Source: Actinoplanes auranticolor
GTDB taxonomy: Bacteria > Actinomycetota > Actinomycetes > Mycobacteriales > Micromonosporaceae
DNA: 64,000 nt
Assembly (NCBI RefSeq): GCF_018332655.1
Contig: NZ_BOQL01000061.1
Coordinates: 1 to 64,000 of the forward strand
Direction of reading: 5' to 3'
Below, one piece after another: positions 24,179 through 34,756 of this stretch. A program made the position numbers and the translations under genes. Below the pieces are notes generated by a model that worked only from the letters and a program-made list of their open reading frames with translations, did not search any database and was not told the origin of the DNA. Positions within the stretch are counted from its first letter, which is position 1. Every line of letters begins with the position of its first letter.

Positions 24179-25402
24179 TCAGGAGTCGTCGGTGAGGCGG
24201 TGGCGGTTGGTTTCGATCCAGGCGTCGATTGCTTCGGCGTCGTTCGGGTCGACGCCTTCGGAGATCAGCTGGGCCACCGCCGCCGTTGCCGGGCTGCGTT
24301 TCTCGCCGGTTGCGTACAGGCGGGCGAACTCCGGGATCATCTCCTCGACCACAGTGTCCGTCTGCTCCGCCGCTGCCGCCGGGAGGCCGCGCTTGCGGGT
24401 CGCGTACGCGGACCAGGCCCGGGTCACCCGGGGGAGCATCGCCGCGTCGTCCATGTCGAGGACCGCGCGCCGGTGCACCCAGTCGAGCAGGAACAGGCCC
24501 GCGACCGCCGGGCTCCAGCGCAGCGGGTCCGGCTCCGGCAGGCTGGCCGCGTGGTCCAGCAGCAGGCTCAGGCAGAAGTGCAGCGAGGCCAGCTCGTCGT
24601 CGGCCGACACGTCGCCGAGGGCGAAGCGGGCCGCCTCCGGCGAGGACAGGAAGTCGCGGAGCAGGCGCTCGCGGTCCGGTGCGCTCAGCTCCGGCGGCTC
24701 GGCCAGCGGCGGGACCGTGGCGGCCGGCAGCAGGGCCAGCCGGGCCGTGGCCAGGGCGCGGTCGGTCGCCAGGTTGCCGTCCGCCGGCAGGTCGCTGAGG
24801 CCGTCGGTGATCTCCAGGTGCTTGCCGACCTCGCCGCGCAGCCGGCCCGGGTCCTCCTCGCGGAACCAGGTCAGCTCGTCGCCCGCGCACATCTCGCGAA
24901 CCTGGCCCAGGATGCGTTCGGCCGGGCCGCCGACGAAGACGTCCTTGGTGATGCCGATGTTGTGGTCCACCAGGGCGACCACCGCGTGCTCCGGGCCACC
25001 GAGCTCGGCGTCGTCGTAGGCGAACGTGACCAGATAGGACGTCTGGTCGCCGTACACGTCGCCGTACGCGTAGCAGCCGGTCGGGCGCACCTTGCCGAGC
25101 TGCTGCGTCCAGGCCGGGGCCTGGGTGCCGGGGCGCACGCCGGCCGCTCCCTCCGCGTCCGGCACCAGCGCCGCGAAGACCTCGCGGATCGTCGTCGCCG
25201 AGGCGGTGCGCCGCCGGGTGGTGGCGCCGAGGAACTGGCCGACGAACTCCCGGACCGCCGCGGCGCGGTCGGTGACCGCCACGGCGTACACGCTGCCCAG
25301 GAGTGCGGTGCCCAGCATCTCGGCGTCCAGAGCGCAGTCGAGTTTCGCCACGTCGCGGGCCGCGTGCAGGACCGCGTCGTACGGTGTCTGGGGTGCCGCC
25401 AT
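24179..25402 (-). CDS. Conserved actinobacterial protein of unknown function
   Basis: A protein of about 407 residues, soluble, with no signal or membrane segment. Notable stretches are YLVTFAYDDAELGGPEHAVVALVDHNIGI, EVSRQ-free helical middle sections, and a C-terminal ISEGVDPNDAEAIDAWIETN that resembles a short helical capping domain. No catalytic motif is recognised. The start is set at ATG 25402; ATG 25423 is also in frame. It lies 35 bases downstream of the second GTPase gene and is likely cotranscribed with it, which is the only hint to its role. Confidence 0.65.
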   Translation of the reverse strand: MAAPQTPYDAVLHAARDVAKLDCALDAEMLGTALLGSVYAVAVTDRAAAVREFVGQFLGATTRRRTASATTIREVFAALVPDAEGAAGVRPGTQAPAWTQQLGKVRPTGCYAYGDVYGDQTSYLVTFAYDDAELGGPEHAVVALVDHNIGITKDVFVGGPAERILGQVREMCAGDELTWFREEDPGRLRGEVGKHLEITDGLSDLPADGNLATDRALATARLALLPAATVPPLAEPPELSAPDRERLLRDFLSSPEAARFALGDVSADDELASLHFCLSLLLDHAASLPEPDPLRWSPAVAGLFLLDWVHRRAVLDMDDAAMLPRVTRAWSAYATRKRGLPAAAAEQTDTVVEEMIPEFARLYATGEKRSPATAAVAQLISEGVDPNDAEAIDAWIETNRHRLTDDS

Positions 25403-25437
25403 GCCGCCGAGCCTACCCGTCATGGGGCCCGCCGGAC

Positions 25438-27114
25438 CTATTCCGAACGGACGACCGTCAGGGCTTCACGTGCCTGTGCGTACCCGTTCAGCACCTCGCG
25501 GACCGGCGCGACCACGTACTCGCGGGCCACCTCGGTGACCGACCCCCGCAGGCGTTGCTCGGCGCGCCGGCCGGCCCGTCTGGCCCCCAGGTTGACGATC
25601 GGCCGGATCAGCACGGCCAGCAGGGCACCGAGCAACAACCCGCCGAGCAGCAGCAACGTCGGCAGTGGCACCTCGCCGACCTGCGGGTTGTCGAACGCGG
25701 GCAGGCCCAGGATGCGCACCGCGTACCCGGCGATGAGCCAGCCCAGGCCGACCACCGCCGCGATGGTGAACAGCCATTGCAGCAGCCCGACCACGGTCCA
25801 CCAGATCGGTTTGCGGCTCATCCCGAGGTCGGTTCTGGCCACCGCCCGGTCCAGCGCGTCGGGCAGGTCGCCGAGCCGGGACCGGGAGGCCGTGCTCAGC
25901 GCCGGGGCCCACACCTGCGGGATCGGCGCGGCGGCCCGGGCGGCGACGGCGCGGACGGACAGGCCGACCGCCGACTTCTGGGCCGCGTCCGCCTCCGGCA
26001 GGGAGGTCCGGGAGACCGGTGCCTCCACCTCGGCGACCGGCTTGTCGGTGGCCAGGTGCAGGCGTTTGAGGGGATCCGGGCGGAGCTTGCGGACGCCGCG
26101 CACCAGCGGCCAGCCGGTGCTCGCGATCGCCCGGTGGCGGTAGGCGCTCGCGGTCGCGGCGGCCACGGCGGGGACGCCGGCGGACGCGGCGAGGGCGTCG
26201 CTGAGCTGGCGTACGGTCGCCCGGTCCACCTCGTCCTCGGCGGCCGGCGGACCGATCGTCGTGGCCAGCTGTTCGGCCACCATGTCCAGGTCACCGGCGA
26301 GCCGGCGCAGTGCGGCCTGCCGTTCGGCGACCGTCTTCTCCAGGGCGTCGCGCAGCTCGGTCAGCATGCCCGGCTGCTTGGCCGAGGTGGCCAGCACCGG
26401 TACGCCGGTGAGCCCGTCCTCGTCGAGCAGCCGCTTGAGGTCGGTGACGACGATCTCGGTGTCCGACGGGGACAGCCGGTCCGCCTGGTTCAGCACCACG
26501 ATGGTGATGTCGCTGTGCTGCTTGAACTGGCGCAGGTAGGCGTTGTGCAGGACGCGGTCGCCGTACTTCTGCGGGTCGACCACCCAGACCACCTGGTCGA
26601 CCAGGCCGAGCAGCCGGTCCACCTCGAGCCGGTGACCGCGCTCGACGGAGTCGAAGTCGGGCAGGTCGAGCAGCACGAGCCCGCGCAGGGCGGCCTCGTC
26701 GTCGCCGTCGAGGGCGCTCTCCCGGATGAAGCGCTGCCGGGGCAGCACGCCGACCCAGTCGAGCAGCCTGTTCGCCGGCTCCAGCGGGCCCCACACGCAG
26801 GCGTGGGCGACGCCGGTCGTCGGCCGCCGCACGCCCACCGGCGAGAGCTTGAGCCGGGCGAGGGCGTTGAACAGGCTGGACTTGCCGCTGCCGGTGCTGC
26901 CGGCGAGCGCCACCACGGTGTGATCCTGCGACAGGGCCAGCCGGCTGCCCGCCCGCTCGACCAGCGTGTGCGCGGCGACCAGGTCGTTGTCGGGCAGGTA
27001 CGGGTCGGTCACCCGCAGGAAGCGCTGCAGGGCGTCCAGCCGGGCGACGAGCTGCTCGGCGTCCACCCGGTCATCGCCGGTCAGCGCATGCTTGACCCGC
27101 TCCACGAGGCTCAT
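25438..27114 (-). CDS. Membrane-anchored dynamin-like/YfjP-type GTPase
   Basis: A 558-residue GTPase. It has G1 AGSTGSGKSSL (about residue 71), G3 DLPDFDS, G4 NQAD and G5 SAKQ. Near the C-terminus two membrane helices (WWTVVGLLQWLFTIAAVVGLGWLIAG and LPTLLLLGGLLLGALLAVLI) are followed by a basic cytoplasmic tail. It overlaps the upstream GTPase gene by four bases (ATGA). The paired arrangement and the two-helix anchor recall DynB of Streptomyces, which works with DynA to stabilise FtsZ rings at sporulation septa; this homology is inferred, not tested. Confidence 0.82.
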   Translation of the reverse strand: MSLVERVKHALTGDDRVDAEQLVARLDALQRFLRVTDPYLPDNDLVAAHTLVERAGSRLALSQDHTVVALAGSTGSGKSSLFNALARLKLSPVGVRRPTTGVAHACVWGPLEPANRLLDWVGVLPRQRFIRESALDGDDEAALRGLVLLDLPDFDSVERGHRLEVDRLLGLVDQVVWVVDPQKYGDRVLHNAYLRQFKQHSDITIVVLNQADRLSPSDTEIVVTDLKRLLDEDGLTGVPVLATSAKQPGMLTELRDALEKTVAERQAALRRLAGDLDMVAEQLATTIGPPAAEDEVDRATVRQLSDALAASAGVPAVAAATASAYRHRAIASTGWPLVRGVRKLRPDPLKRLHLATDKPVAEVEAPVSRTSLPEADAAQKSAVGLSVRAVAARAAAPIPQVWAPALSTASRSRLGDLPDALDRAVARTDLGMSRKPIWWTVVGLLQWLFTIAAVVGLGWLIAGYAVRILGLPAFDNPQVGEVPLPTLLLLGGLLLGALLAVLIRPIVNLGARRAGRRAEQRLRGSVTEVAREYVVAPVREVLNGYAQAREALTVVRSE

Positions 27115-30100
27115 GACGGCGACCCGGTCAACGCGACTTCCTCCCTGGACCGCTCCACATCGGCCGCGGCCTGCCGCAACGCGGCTCCCGGCTGCAGCTC
27201 GAGACCCACGGCGGCGGTGCGGTCCGTGAACCGGGCCGCTTCCGCGTCGAGCAGCACGTTAACGCGTTTGATGAGGTCCTCGCGGGCCCGGGTGGCCAGT
27301 GTGCGGATCGCCTGGTCACCGAAGATCGCTTCCAGCACCTTCTGCGCGGCGACGGTGGTGCCCGCGCCGACGGCCACCTCGGCGCCGGTCGGGATGAACG
27401 CGGTCGAGGTGAACACCGCGATCATCACGGTCAGGCCGACGCCGTTGACCGCGTACGCCGCGCCGCGGGCCACGACCCGCTTGTCGCCGGCCTCGGTGCG
27501 GACCAGGTCGAGCACGTACTGCTGCCAGTCGCGGATCACCCGCTCGGCGCGTTGCGGCAGGTCGGGCGAGGGCTTCTGCAGGCCGGGCTCCAGCAGCGCC
27601 ACCCCGGCGGGGTGGGCCTGCCAGGCCCCGTACGCCTGCTCGGCCGCATCGGAGGCGACCCCGCGCAGCAGCAGGGCCAGCTGGGACTCCAGCGCCGCCT
27701 GCAGGTTGCGGCCGGGCGCCGGGCGGCCGGTGACCGCCGCGACGATCTTGTCGCGGAGCTGGCCGACCCGGGACTCCAGGGTGCGCAGCAGCTCACCGGT
27801 GCCGACGAACTCCTGCCAGCGGGCCAGCACCTCGCCGCGCATCAGCCGGCCGTCCTGCAGCCCGTCCTCCATCGTCCGGCGGGCGGTGCGGTACGCCGCG
27901 GTGACCCGCTCGTCCAGGGCCTTCGCGGCGGTCGCCTGCTCGTCGGCGGCGTCGGCCAGGCCGGCCACCGCCGGGCCGAGCGCGGCCAGCGCACCGTCGA
28001 GCGTCTGCTTGACCACGGCCGCCCGGGCATTGCTGTCCGCTGCGAGCTGGGCGAACCAGTCATGCAGCGGCCGGGTGACGTCCTCCGGCAGCAGGCCGCT
28101 GCCCTCCAACGTGGATTCGGGCAGCACGAAGATCGGCGCGGCGCCCATGTCCCGGGCGGTGAGCATCTCGGCGAGATGGGCGGAGATCTCACCCGCCGCC
28201 TCGGCCGGCACCCGGTCCAGGACCAGGGCGATCACCGTGCCACGCAGCCGGGCGGTGGTGAGCAGCTCCCACGGCACGGCGTCGGCATAGCGGGCCGCTG
28301 TCGTGACGAACAGCCACAGGTCGGCGGCGGCGAGCAGCTGGGCGGCGAGCTGACGGTTGCGGTCGACGACCGAGTCGATGTCCGGCGCGTCGAGAAACGC
28401 CAGGCCGGGACCGAGCGCGGTCGCGGAGACCAGCTGCAGGGTCTGCGGATCCGTCGAGCTCTCGGCGGTACGGGTCAAGCCCGGCAGCAGATCGCCGTTG
28501 CGGAACCACGGCGAGTCGGACGGGTGACTGACCAGCACCGGCGAGCGGGTCGTCGGGCGCAGCACGCCCGCCTTGGTGACGGGAGCCCGGACCAGGCTGT
28601 TGACCAGGGTGGACTTGCCGGCGCCGGTGGAACCGCCGACCACGACCAGCAGCGGCGCGTCGAGCCGCGCGAGGCGCGGCAGCAGATAGTCGTCGAGCTG
28701 GGCGACCAGCGCGGCGCCGATCCGCTTGGCCTCCTGGGCGGAGGGCATGACCAGGGGGTACGTGGTCCCGCCGATCGCCGCGCGCAGCTTGGAGAGGGCT
28801 ACGGCGAGATCACCGACGGCTGGCGGCGGTTCGACGGGCGGCACCGGCGCGAGCACGGCGGCCAGGTCCTCGGGCCGCGACCGCGCCACCGGCGCACGGT
28901 CCTTGACCCCGCCGGGCTTGACCCCGCCGTCCTTGACCTCGGTGGCCTTGGTCTCGCCGGTCTTGGTCTCGCCGGTCTTGGTCTCGACGGCCTTGAGCCT
29001 GCTGTCGCCGGCCTCGCCGGCCTTGACCTCGGCGGCCTTGAGCCTGCTGTCGCCGGCCTCGCCGGCCTCGCCGGCCTTGACCTCGGCGGCCTTGGGCCCG
29101 CTGTCGCCGGCCTCGCCGGCCTTGACCGCTCCAGCGGGGAGAGCGGGCTCGGTGGCCGGCCTTTTCGCGCCGGTCGGCTCGTCGCTCAGGAGGCGCTCCG
29201 CGGCGCCGGTCAGCTTGCCTACCAGAGAGGACTCGCCGGCGCGGGCCGGCTTGTCGGCCGGGCCAGGTGCGTCCGAGCCGGCCGCCTTGTCGACCAGGGT
29301 CGGTTCGCCCGAGCCGGATGACCTGTCGATGAGGGTGGGCTCGTCGGCACTGGTCGGCTGGCTGGCGACGGTGGGCTCGTCGGCACCGGCAGGCTGGCTG
29401 GCGACGGTGGGCTCGTCGGCACCGGTGGGCGTGCTGGCGACGGTCGGTTCGTCGGTGGTGGCAGGCGTGTCGATCAGGGTCGGCTCTTCCGCGCCGGCCG
29501 GCCGGGTCGCCACGGTCGGTTCTTCATCGGCGGCCTGCATCGTCGGGAGCGGCTCGGTCGCGGCGTCGTCGGTCACGGTCGGCCCGTCGGCGGCGGACTC
29601 CGCTGCGGGAAGGGGATCGGCGGCGGCCGTCGGCTCGTCCCCGGTATCGGCTGTGGACGACGACCCGCCGGACGTGGCGGAGGGCTTCGGTCCGGTGGCG
29701 CCGGAATCCGCGTCCACCGCGTCAGCGGACTTCGTCACGTCCGCCGGCGCCGGCTCGGCCTTCCCGCCCTGGCTCTCGGCGCCGGGCGAGCCCGCCGCGG
29801 GAGCGCTCTCCGACGGATCGGAAGCCACGGCGCCGGCTGCTGGGGCCGGCCCGGCACCGGTCGGCTCGGCGATGGTCGGCTCCGCTGCGCCCGGCCCCGT
29901 CTTGGTCGGCCCAGAGGTGGCCGGCTGGGAGGTGGCCGGCCCCGAAGTGCTCGGTCCGGTGCTGATCGGCTCGTCGGGGATCTGCTCCCCGGCCGGCTGC
30001 TTTGACTTCGTCGTCACGACGTTTCCCGTGGTCGCGGCCGTGGTGGGCGGCCATTCCGGCTTCGGTGGCGTGGTGGCGGCAGGTTCCGGCTGCGCGCCGC

Positions 30101-30284
30101 TGTCGGCGTTGTTGGCCTGGGCGGACGGACCTGCGGTCGTCGCGTCTGCGACCGTACCGGATGATTTGTCGGGTTTGGTGGCTCCCGCTGCCGCGGGCGC
30201 GCCGTTGGTCTGGGCCTGTGTGGGGGGTGGGTCGGCTACGGCGGGAGTGGCCGACGGACCGACCGCGTCACCGTGCGTCGTCAC
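27111..30284 (-). CDS. Dynamin-like GTPase with long disordered N-terminus
   Basis: A 1057-residue protein. Residues 1 to about 480 are Ala/Pro/Glu/Thr-rich and disordered, with nine 12-residue repeats and several AGEAGDSRLKAAEVK-type units. The GTPase domain follows: G1 VVGGSTGAGKSTLVNS (about 547-563) and G3 AFLDAPDIDSV. The C-terminal half is helical with a hydrophobic pair (AAYAVNGVGLTVMIAVFTSTAF; AEVAVGAGTTVAA) like a membrane paddle. It is the first gene of a probable three-gene operon and may be the partner (DynA-like) of the GTPase overlapping it. G4 is not obvious; LVLDRV is a candidate region. Confidence 0.8.
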   Translation of the reverse strand: MTTHGDAVGPSATPAVADPPPTQAQTNGAPAAAGATKPDKSSGTVADATTAGPSAQANNADSGAQPEPAATTPPKPEWPPTTAATTGNVVTTKSKQPAGEQIPDEPISTGPSTSGPATSQPATSGPTKTGPGAAEPTIAEPTGAGPAPAAGAVASDPSESAPAAGSPGAESQGGKAEPAPADVTKSADAVDADSGATGPKPSATSGGSSSTADTGDEPTAAADPLPAAESAADGPTVTDDAATEPLPTMQAADEEPTVATRPAGAEEPTLIDTPATTDEPTVASTPTGADEPTVASQPAGADEPTVASQPTSADEPTLIDRSSGSGEPTLVDKAAGSDAPGPADKPARAGESSLVGKLTGAAERLLSDEPTGAKRPATEPALPAGAVKAGEAGDSGPKAAEVKAGEAGEAGDSRLKAAEVKAGEAGDSRLKAVETKTGETKTGETKATEVKDGGVKPGGVKDRAPVARSRPEDLAAVLAPVPPVEPPPAVGDLAVALSKLRAAIGGTTYPLVMPSAQEAKRIGAALVAQLDDYLLPRLARLDAPLLVVVGGSTGAGKSTLVNSLVRAPVTKAGVLRPTTRSPVLVSHPSDSPWFRNGDLLPGLTRTAESSTDPQTLQLVSATALGPGLAFLDAPDIDSVVDRNRQLAAQLLAAADLWLFVTTAARYADAVPWELLTTARLRGTVIALVLDRVPAEAAGEISAHLAEMLTARDMGAAPIFVLPESTLEGSGLLPEDVTRPLHDWFAQLAADSNARAAVVKQTLDGALAALGPAVAGLADAADEQATAAKALDERVTAAYRTARRTMEDGLQDGRLMRGEVLARWQEFVGTGELLRTLESRVGQLRDKIVAAVTGRPAPGRNLQAALESQLALLLRGVASDAAEQAYGAWQAHPAGVALLEPGLQKPSPDLPQRAERVIRDWQQYVLDLVRTEAGDKRVVARGAAYAVNGVGLTVMIAVFTSTAFIPTGAEVAVGAGTTVAAQKVLEAIFGDQAIRTLATRAREDLIKRVNVLLDAEAARFTDRTAAVGLELQPGAALRQAAADVERSREEVALTGSPS
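29202..29525 (-). repeat. Nine 12-residue DEPTVA repeats in the GTPase N-terminus
   Basis: Residues 254-361 form nine in-register 12-residue units (36 bp each). Six carry [DE]EPT[VL], for example DEPTVASQPAGA, and the seventh GEPTLV; the last two are degenerate. The exact periodicity with a constant acidic-Pro-Thr core suggests a functional Thr motif rather than simple compositional bias. Confidence 0.9.
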
Positions 30285-30375
30285 GGGTAAAGCGTGCCTG
30301 ATCTATGCATTCCCCACAACAGGTACCCGGTCGCCGTGACCGGACAGGTACCTGCTGACAGTGACTTGCGCCGCC

Positions 30376-30456
30376 TTGACTCAACTCTGGCTTGCGGACT
30401 TGGATCGCCGTGGCATCATTGAGTCCGGTCCACTCAACTTGAGTCCCGGGACTTGC
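30376..30456 (+). promoter_or_regulatory. dnaK control region with HspR (HAIR) operators
   Basis: TTGAGT-N7-ACTCAA at 30419-30437 matches the HAIR consensus (CTTGAGT-N7-ACTCAAG) at 12 of 14 positions. A second CTTGAGT at 30438-30444 directly adjoins it, with a degenerate partner (ACTTG, 30451-30455). A TTGACT at 30376-30381 may be the -35 box, with a weak TTGGAT 18 bases later; other -10 choices exist. HspR, encoded at the end of this operon, should repress here together with DnaK. Confidence 0.85.
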
Positions 30457-30483
30457 AACCGGCAATGAAGCGAGGAAGCGAAC

Positions 30484-32378
<1,895 letters not shown>

Positions 32379-32382
<4 letters not shown>

Positions 32383-33002
32383 GCCGGTCCGACGACGGGA
32401 ACGACGGTGAGGCAACCGAGCGCGTCGTCATCCGGGACCGGCGCAAGATCGACGTGAAAGGTAAGGACACCAAGGTGGCCAAGCAGGCCGAGGAGGAGTC
32501 CACGGGAGGCGCGCACCGCGCTGCCGAGGAGCCGGAGGAGGGCGTGGTAGTCGACACGCCCGCCCTCGGCGCCGAGCTGGAGGCGTTGCGCACCGAGCTC
32601 GAGGAGCGCACCCGGGACCTGCAGCGAGTGACGGCTGAGTACGCCAACTACCGCAAGCGCGTCGACCGGGACCGCAGCGTGGCGGCCGAGCAGACCACCG
32701 GTTCGGTGCTCATCGCGTTGCTGCCGGTACTGGACGACATCGACCGGGCCCGCGAGCACGGTGATCTGAACGGTCCGTTCGCCACCGTGGCCGAGGCGCT
32801 CGGCACGTCGGTCGGCAAGCTGGGGCTGGTGGCGTTCGGCGAGAAGGGTGACCCCTTCGACCCGACCCGGCACGAGGCCGTCGCGCACCTGACGTCGGCC
32901 GACGTCACGGAGCCCACCTGCGTCGAGGTGATGCGCCGCGGTTACACCCTGGGCGAGCGGCTGCTGCGGCCCGCCCTGGTCGCGGTCGCCGACCCCGAGT
33001 GA
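32379..33002 (+). CDS. grpE: Nucleotide exchange factor GrpE
   Basis: A 207-residue GrpE. A charged N-terminus (about 60 residues) precedes the long coiled-coil helix (LGAELEALRTELEERTRDLQ), then the conserved RVTAEYANYRKRVDRDR and the C-terminal beta domain (ALGTSVGKLGLVAFGEKGDPFDPTRHEAV). It releases ADP from DnaK. The start is GTG 32379, whose last two bases are part of the dnaK stop (GTGA), so translation is coupled to dnaK. Confidence 0.96.
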
Positions 33003-33011
33003 CGAGCACCT

Positions 33012-33039
33012 GTCCCGCCCACCGCACGGTGGGCGGGAC
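33012..33039 (+). terminator. Hairpin between grpE and dnaJ
   Basis: A 12-bp perfect stem (GTCCCGCCCACC with its complement) and a GCAC loop, 10 bases after the grpE stop and 43 before dnaJ. It may act as a partial terminator, setting dnaJ and hspR below dnaK and grpE, or protect the upstream message. Confidence 0.6.
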
Positions 33040-33081
33040 CTCGGCCCTTGACACGACGATCCGGTGGAGGAGGTGGGCTGG

Positions 33082-34284
33082 ATGAGTTCGAAGGACTGGC
33101 TGGAGAAGGACTTCTACGCCGTTCTCGGGGTGGGCAAGTCCGCCTCCGCCGACGAGATCAAGAAGGCGTACCGGAAGCTGGCCCGGGAGAACCACCCGGA
33201 CCACAACCCCGGCAACAAGGACGCCGAGGACCGGTTCAAGGCCGCGTCCGAGGCGTACGACGTGCTCTCCGACGACAAGAAGCGCCGGGAGTACGACGAG
33301 ATGCGCTCCCTGTTCGGCTCGGGCGCGTTCCGCCGTGGCGCCCGCCCGGGCGGTTCCCAGTTCGACCCGTCCGACCTGTTCGGCGGCGGGTTCAGCGGGG
33401 CCGGTCAGGGCGGCGGGTCCGGTGACCGCCGGTTCGGCGGTGCCGGCTTCTCCGACATCTTCAGCTCGATCTTCTCCGGCGGCGGCGCCGGCGGGGCGGG
33501 AGCGGGCGCACGCCGGGGGCCCCAGCGTGGCCGCGACGTCGAGGCCGAGGTCACGCTCGACTTCGCGCACGCGGTCAAGGGCACGACACTGCCGCTGACG
33601 CTGCGGTCGCCGGGTGTCTGCGACACCTGCCACGGCAACGGGGCGAAGCCCGGCACGGTGCCCCGCACCTGTCCGCAGTGCCACGGCTCCGGGCTGATCT
33701 CCCGCAACCAGGGGTCGTTCAGCTTCTCCGAGCCGTGCCGCGAGTGCCAGGGCGCGGGCAGCATCGTCGAGGAGAAGTGCCCCGAGTGCCGGGGCACCGG
33801 TGGTGTCACCAAGAACCGCACGATCAACGTCCGGTTCCCCGCCGGGGTCGCCGACGGTCAGCGCATCCGGCTCTCCGGCCGGGGCGAGCCGGGCGAGAAG
33901 GGCGGCCCCGCCGGCGACCTGTACGTGCAGGTCAAGGTCAGGCCGGACGAGATCTTCGGGCGCACCGGCGACGACATCACGCTGACTGTGCCGATCACGT
34001 TCGCGGAGGCGGTGCTCGGCACCGACCTGCGCGTGCCCACGCTGGACACCCCGGTGACCCTGCGGGTGCCGGCCGGCACCCCGAGCGGCCGCACGCTGCG
34101 GGCGCGCGGCAAGGGCGTGCAGCGGCGGGACGGCCAGGCCGGCGATCTGCTGGTCACCGTCGAGGTGCAGGTCCCGTCCCCGGCCGCGGTGCCCACCGAG
34201 GCCCGGGACGCGCTCGAACAGTTCGCCAAGCTCACGCCCAACGCCGAGCGGGAGCGCATCGAGGCCCGGTTGCGCCGCGGCTAG
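33082..34284 (+). CDS. dnaJ: Chaperone DnaJ (Hsp40)
   Basis: A 400-residue type I DnaJ. It has a J domain at residues 9-75 with the HPD motif in RENHPDHNP, a Gly/Phe-rich linker (to about 155), four zinc-binding CxxCxGxG repeats (CDTCHGNG, CPQCHGSG, CRECQGAG, CPECRGTG) and C-terminal substrate domains. It delivers substrates to DnaK and stimulates its ATPase. The start is ATG 33082 with GGAGGAGG upstream. The longer frame from 33064 lacks a ribosome site. Confidence 0.97.
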   Translation: MSSKDWLEKDFYAVLGVGKSASADEIKKAYRKLARENHPDHNPGNKDAEDRFKAASEAYDVLSDDKKRREYDEMRSLFGSGAFRRGARPGGSQFDPSDLFGGGFSGAGQGGGSGDRRFGGAGFSDIFSSIFSGGGAGGAGAGARRGPQRGRDVEAEVTLDFAHAVKGTTLPLTLRSPGVCDTCHGNGAKPGTVPRTCPQCHGSGLISRNQGSFSFSEPCRECQGAGSIVEEKCPECRGTGGVTKNRTINVRFPAGVADGQRIRLSGRGEPGEKGGPAGDLYVQVKVRPDEIFGRTGDDITLTVPITFAEAVLGTDLRVPTLDTPVTLRVPAGTPSGRTLRARGKGVQRRDGQAGDLLVTVEVQVPSPAAVPTEARDALEQFAKLTPNAERERIEARLRRG

Positions 34285-34311
34285 GTCAGGACCTTTGTCA
34301 GGAGGTGGCAC

Positions 34312-34752
34312 ATGTATGAAGAGATCAGCATCTCGTGGGAGCAGGCCTCCGACGCGAAGGTCCTGATCATCTCCGTGGCCGCACGGCTGGCCGGGATGCA
34401 CCCGCAGACGCTGCGCCAGTACGACCGGCTCGGCCTGGTGCAGCCCGGCCGGGCCGGTGGTGGCGGGCGCCGGTACAGCGAGCGCGATGTCGCGTTGCTG
34501 CGCGAGGTGCAGAAGCTGAGCCAGGAGGACGGCGTCAACCTGGCCGGCATCAAGCGGATCATCGGGCTCGAGCAGCTCGTCGGTGAGCTGCAGGAACGGG
34601 TGGCCGAGCTGGAACAGCAGCTCGGCGACGCGTACCAGCGGATCGCTCAGCTGGAGTCGGTCGGGCCGTACCCGAGGCGCGATCTGGTCCGGCAGGAACG
34701 GCCGTCGACCGCGCTGGTGGTGTGGCGGCCGCGCCGCTCCGGCGACCGCTGA
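34312..34752 (+). CDS. hspR: Heat-shock repressor HspR
   Basis: A 146-residue MerR-family repressor. The winged helix reads VLIISVAARLAGMHPQTLRQYDRLGLVQP with RRYSERDVALLREVQ, followed by a dimerisation coiled coil (LVGELQERVAELEQQLGDAY) and a basic tail. HspR binds HAIR repeats with DnaK as co-repressor; both the dnaK and the clpB regions in this window carry such repeats. A strong AGGAGGTGG ribosome site precedes the ATG, in a 27-base gap after dnaJ, so it is the last gene of the operon. Confidence 0.96.
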   Translation: MYEEISISWEQASDAKVLIISVAARLAGMHPQTLRQYDRLGLVQPGRAGGGGRRYSERDVALLREVQKLSQEDGVNLAGIKRIIGLEQLVGELQERVAELEQQLGDAYQRIAQLESVGPYPRRDLVRQERPSTALVVWRPRRSGDR

Positions 34753-34756
34753 CAGC

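Noticed and set aside
33048..33053. TTGACA before dnaJ as a promoter
   Set aside because: No -10 hexamer exists at 16-18 bases downstream; the region is G-rich ribosome-site sequence.
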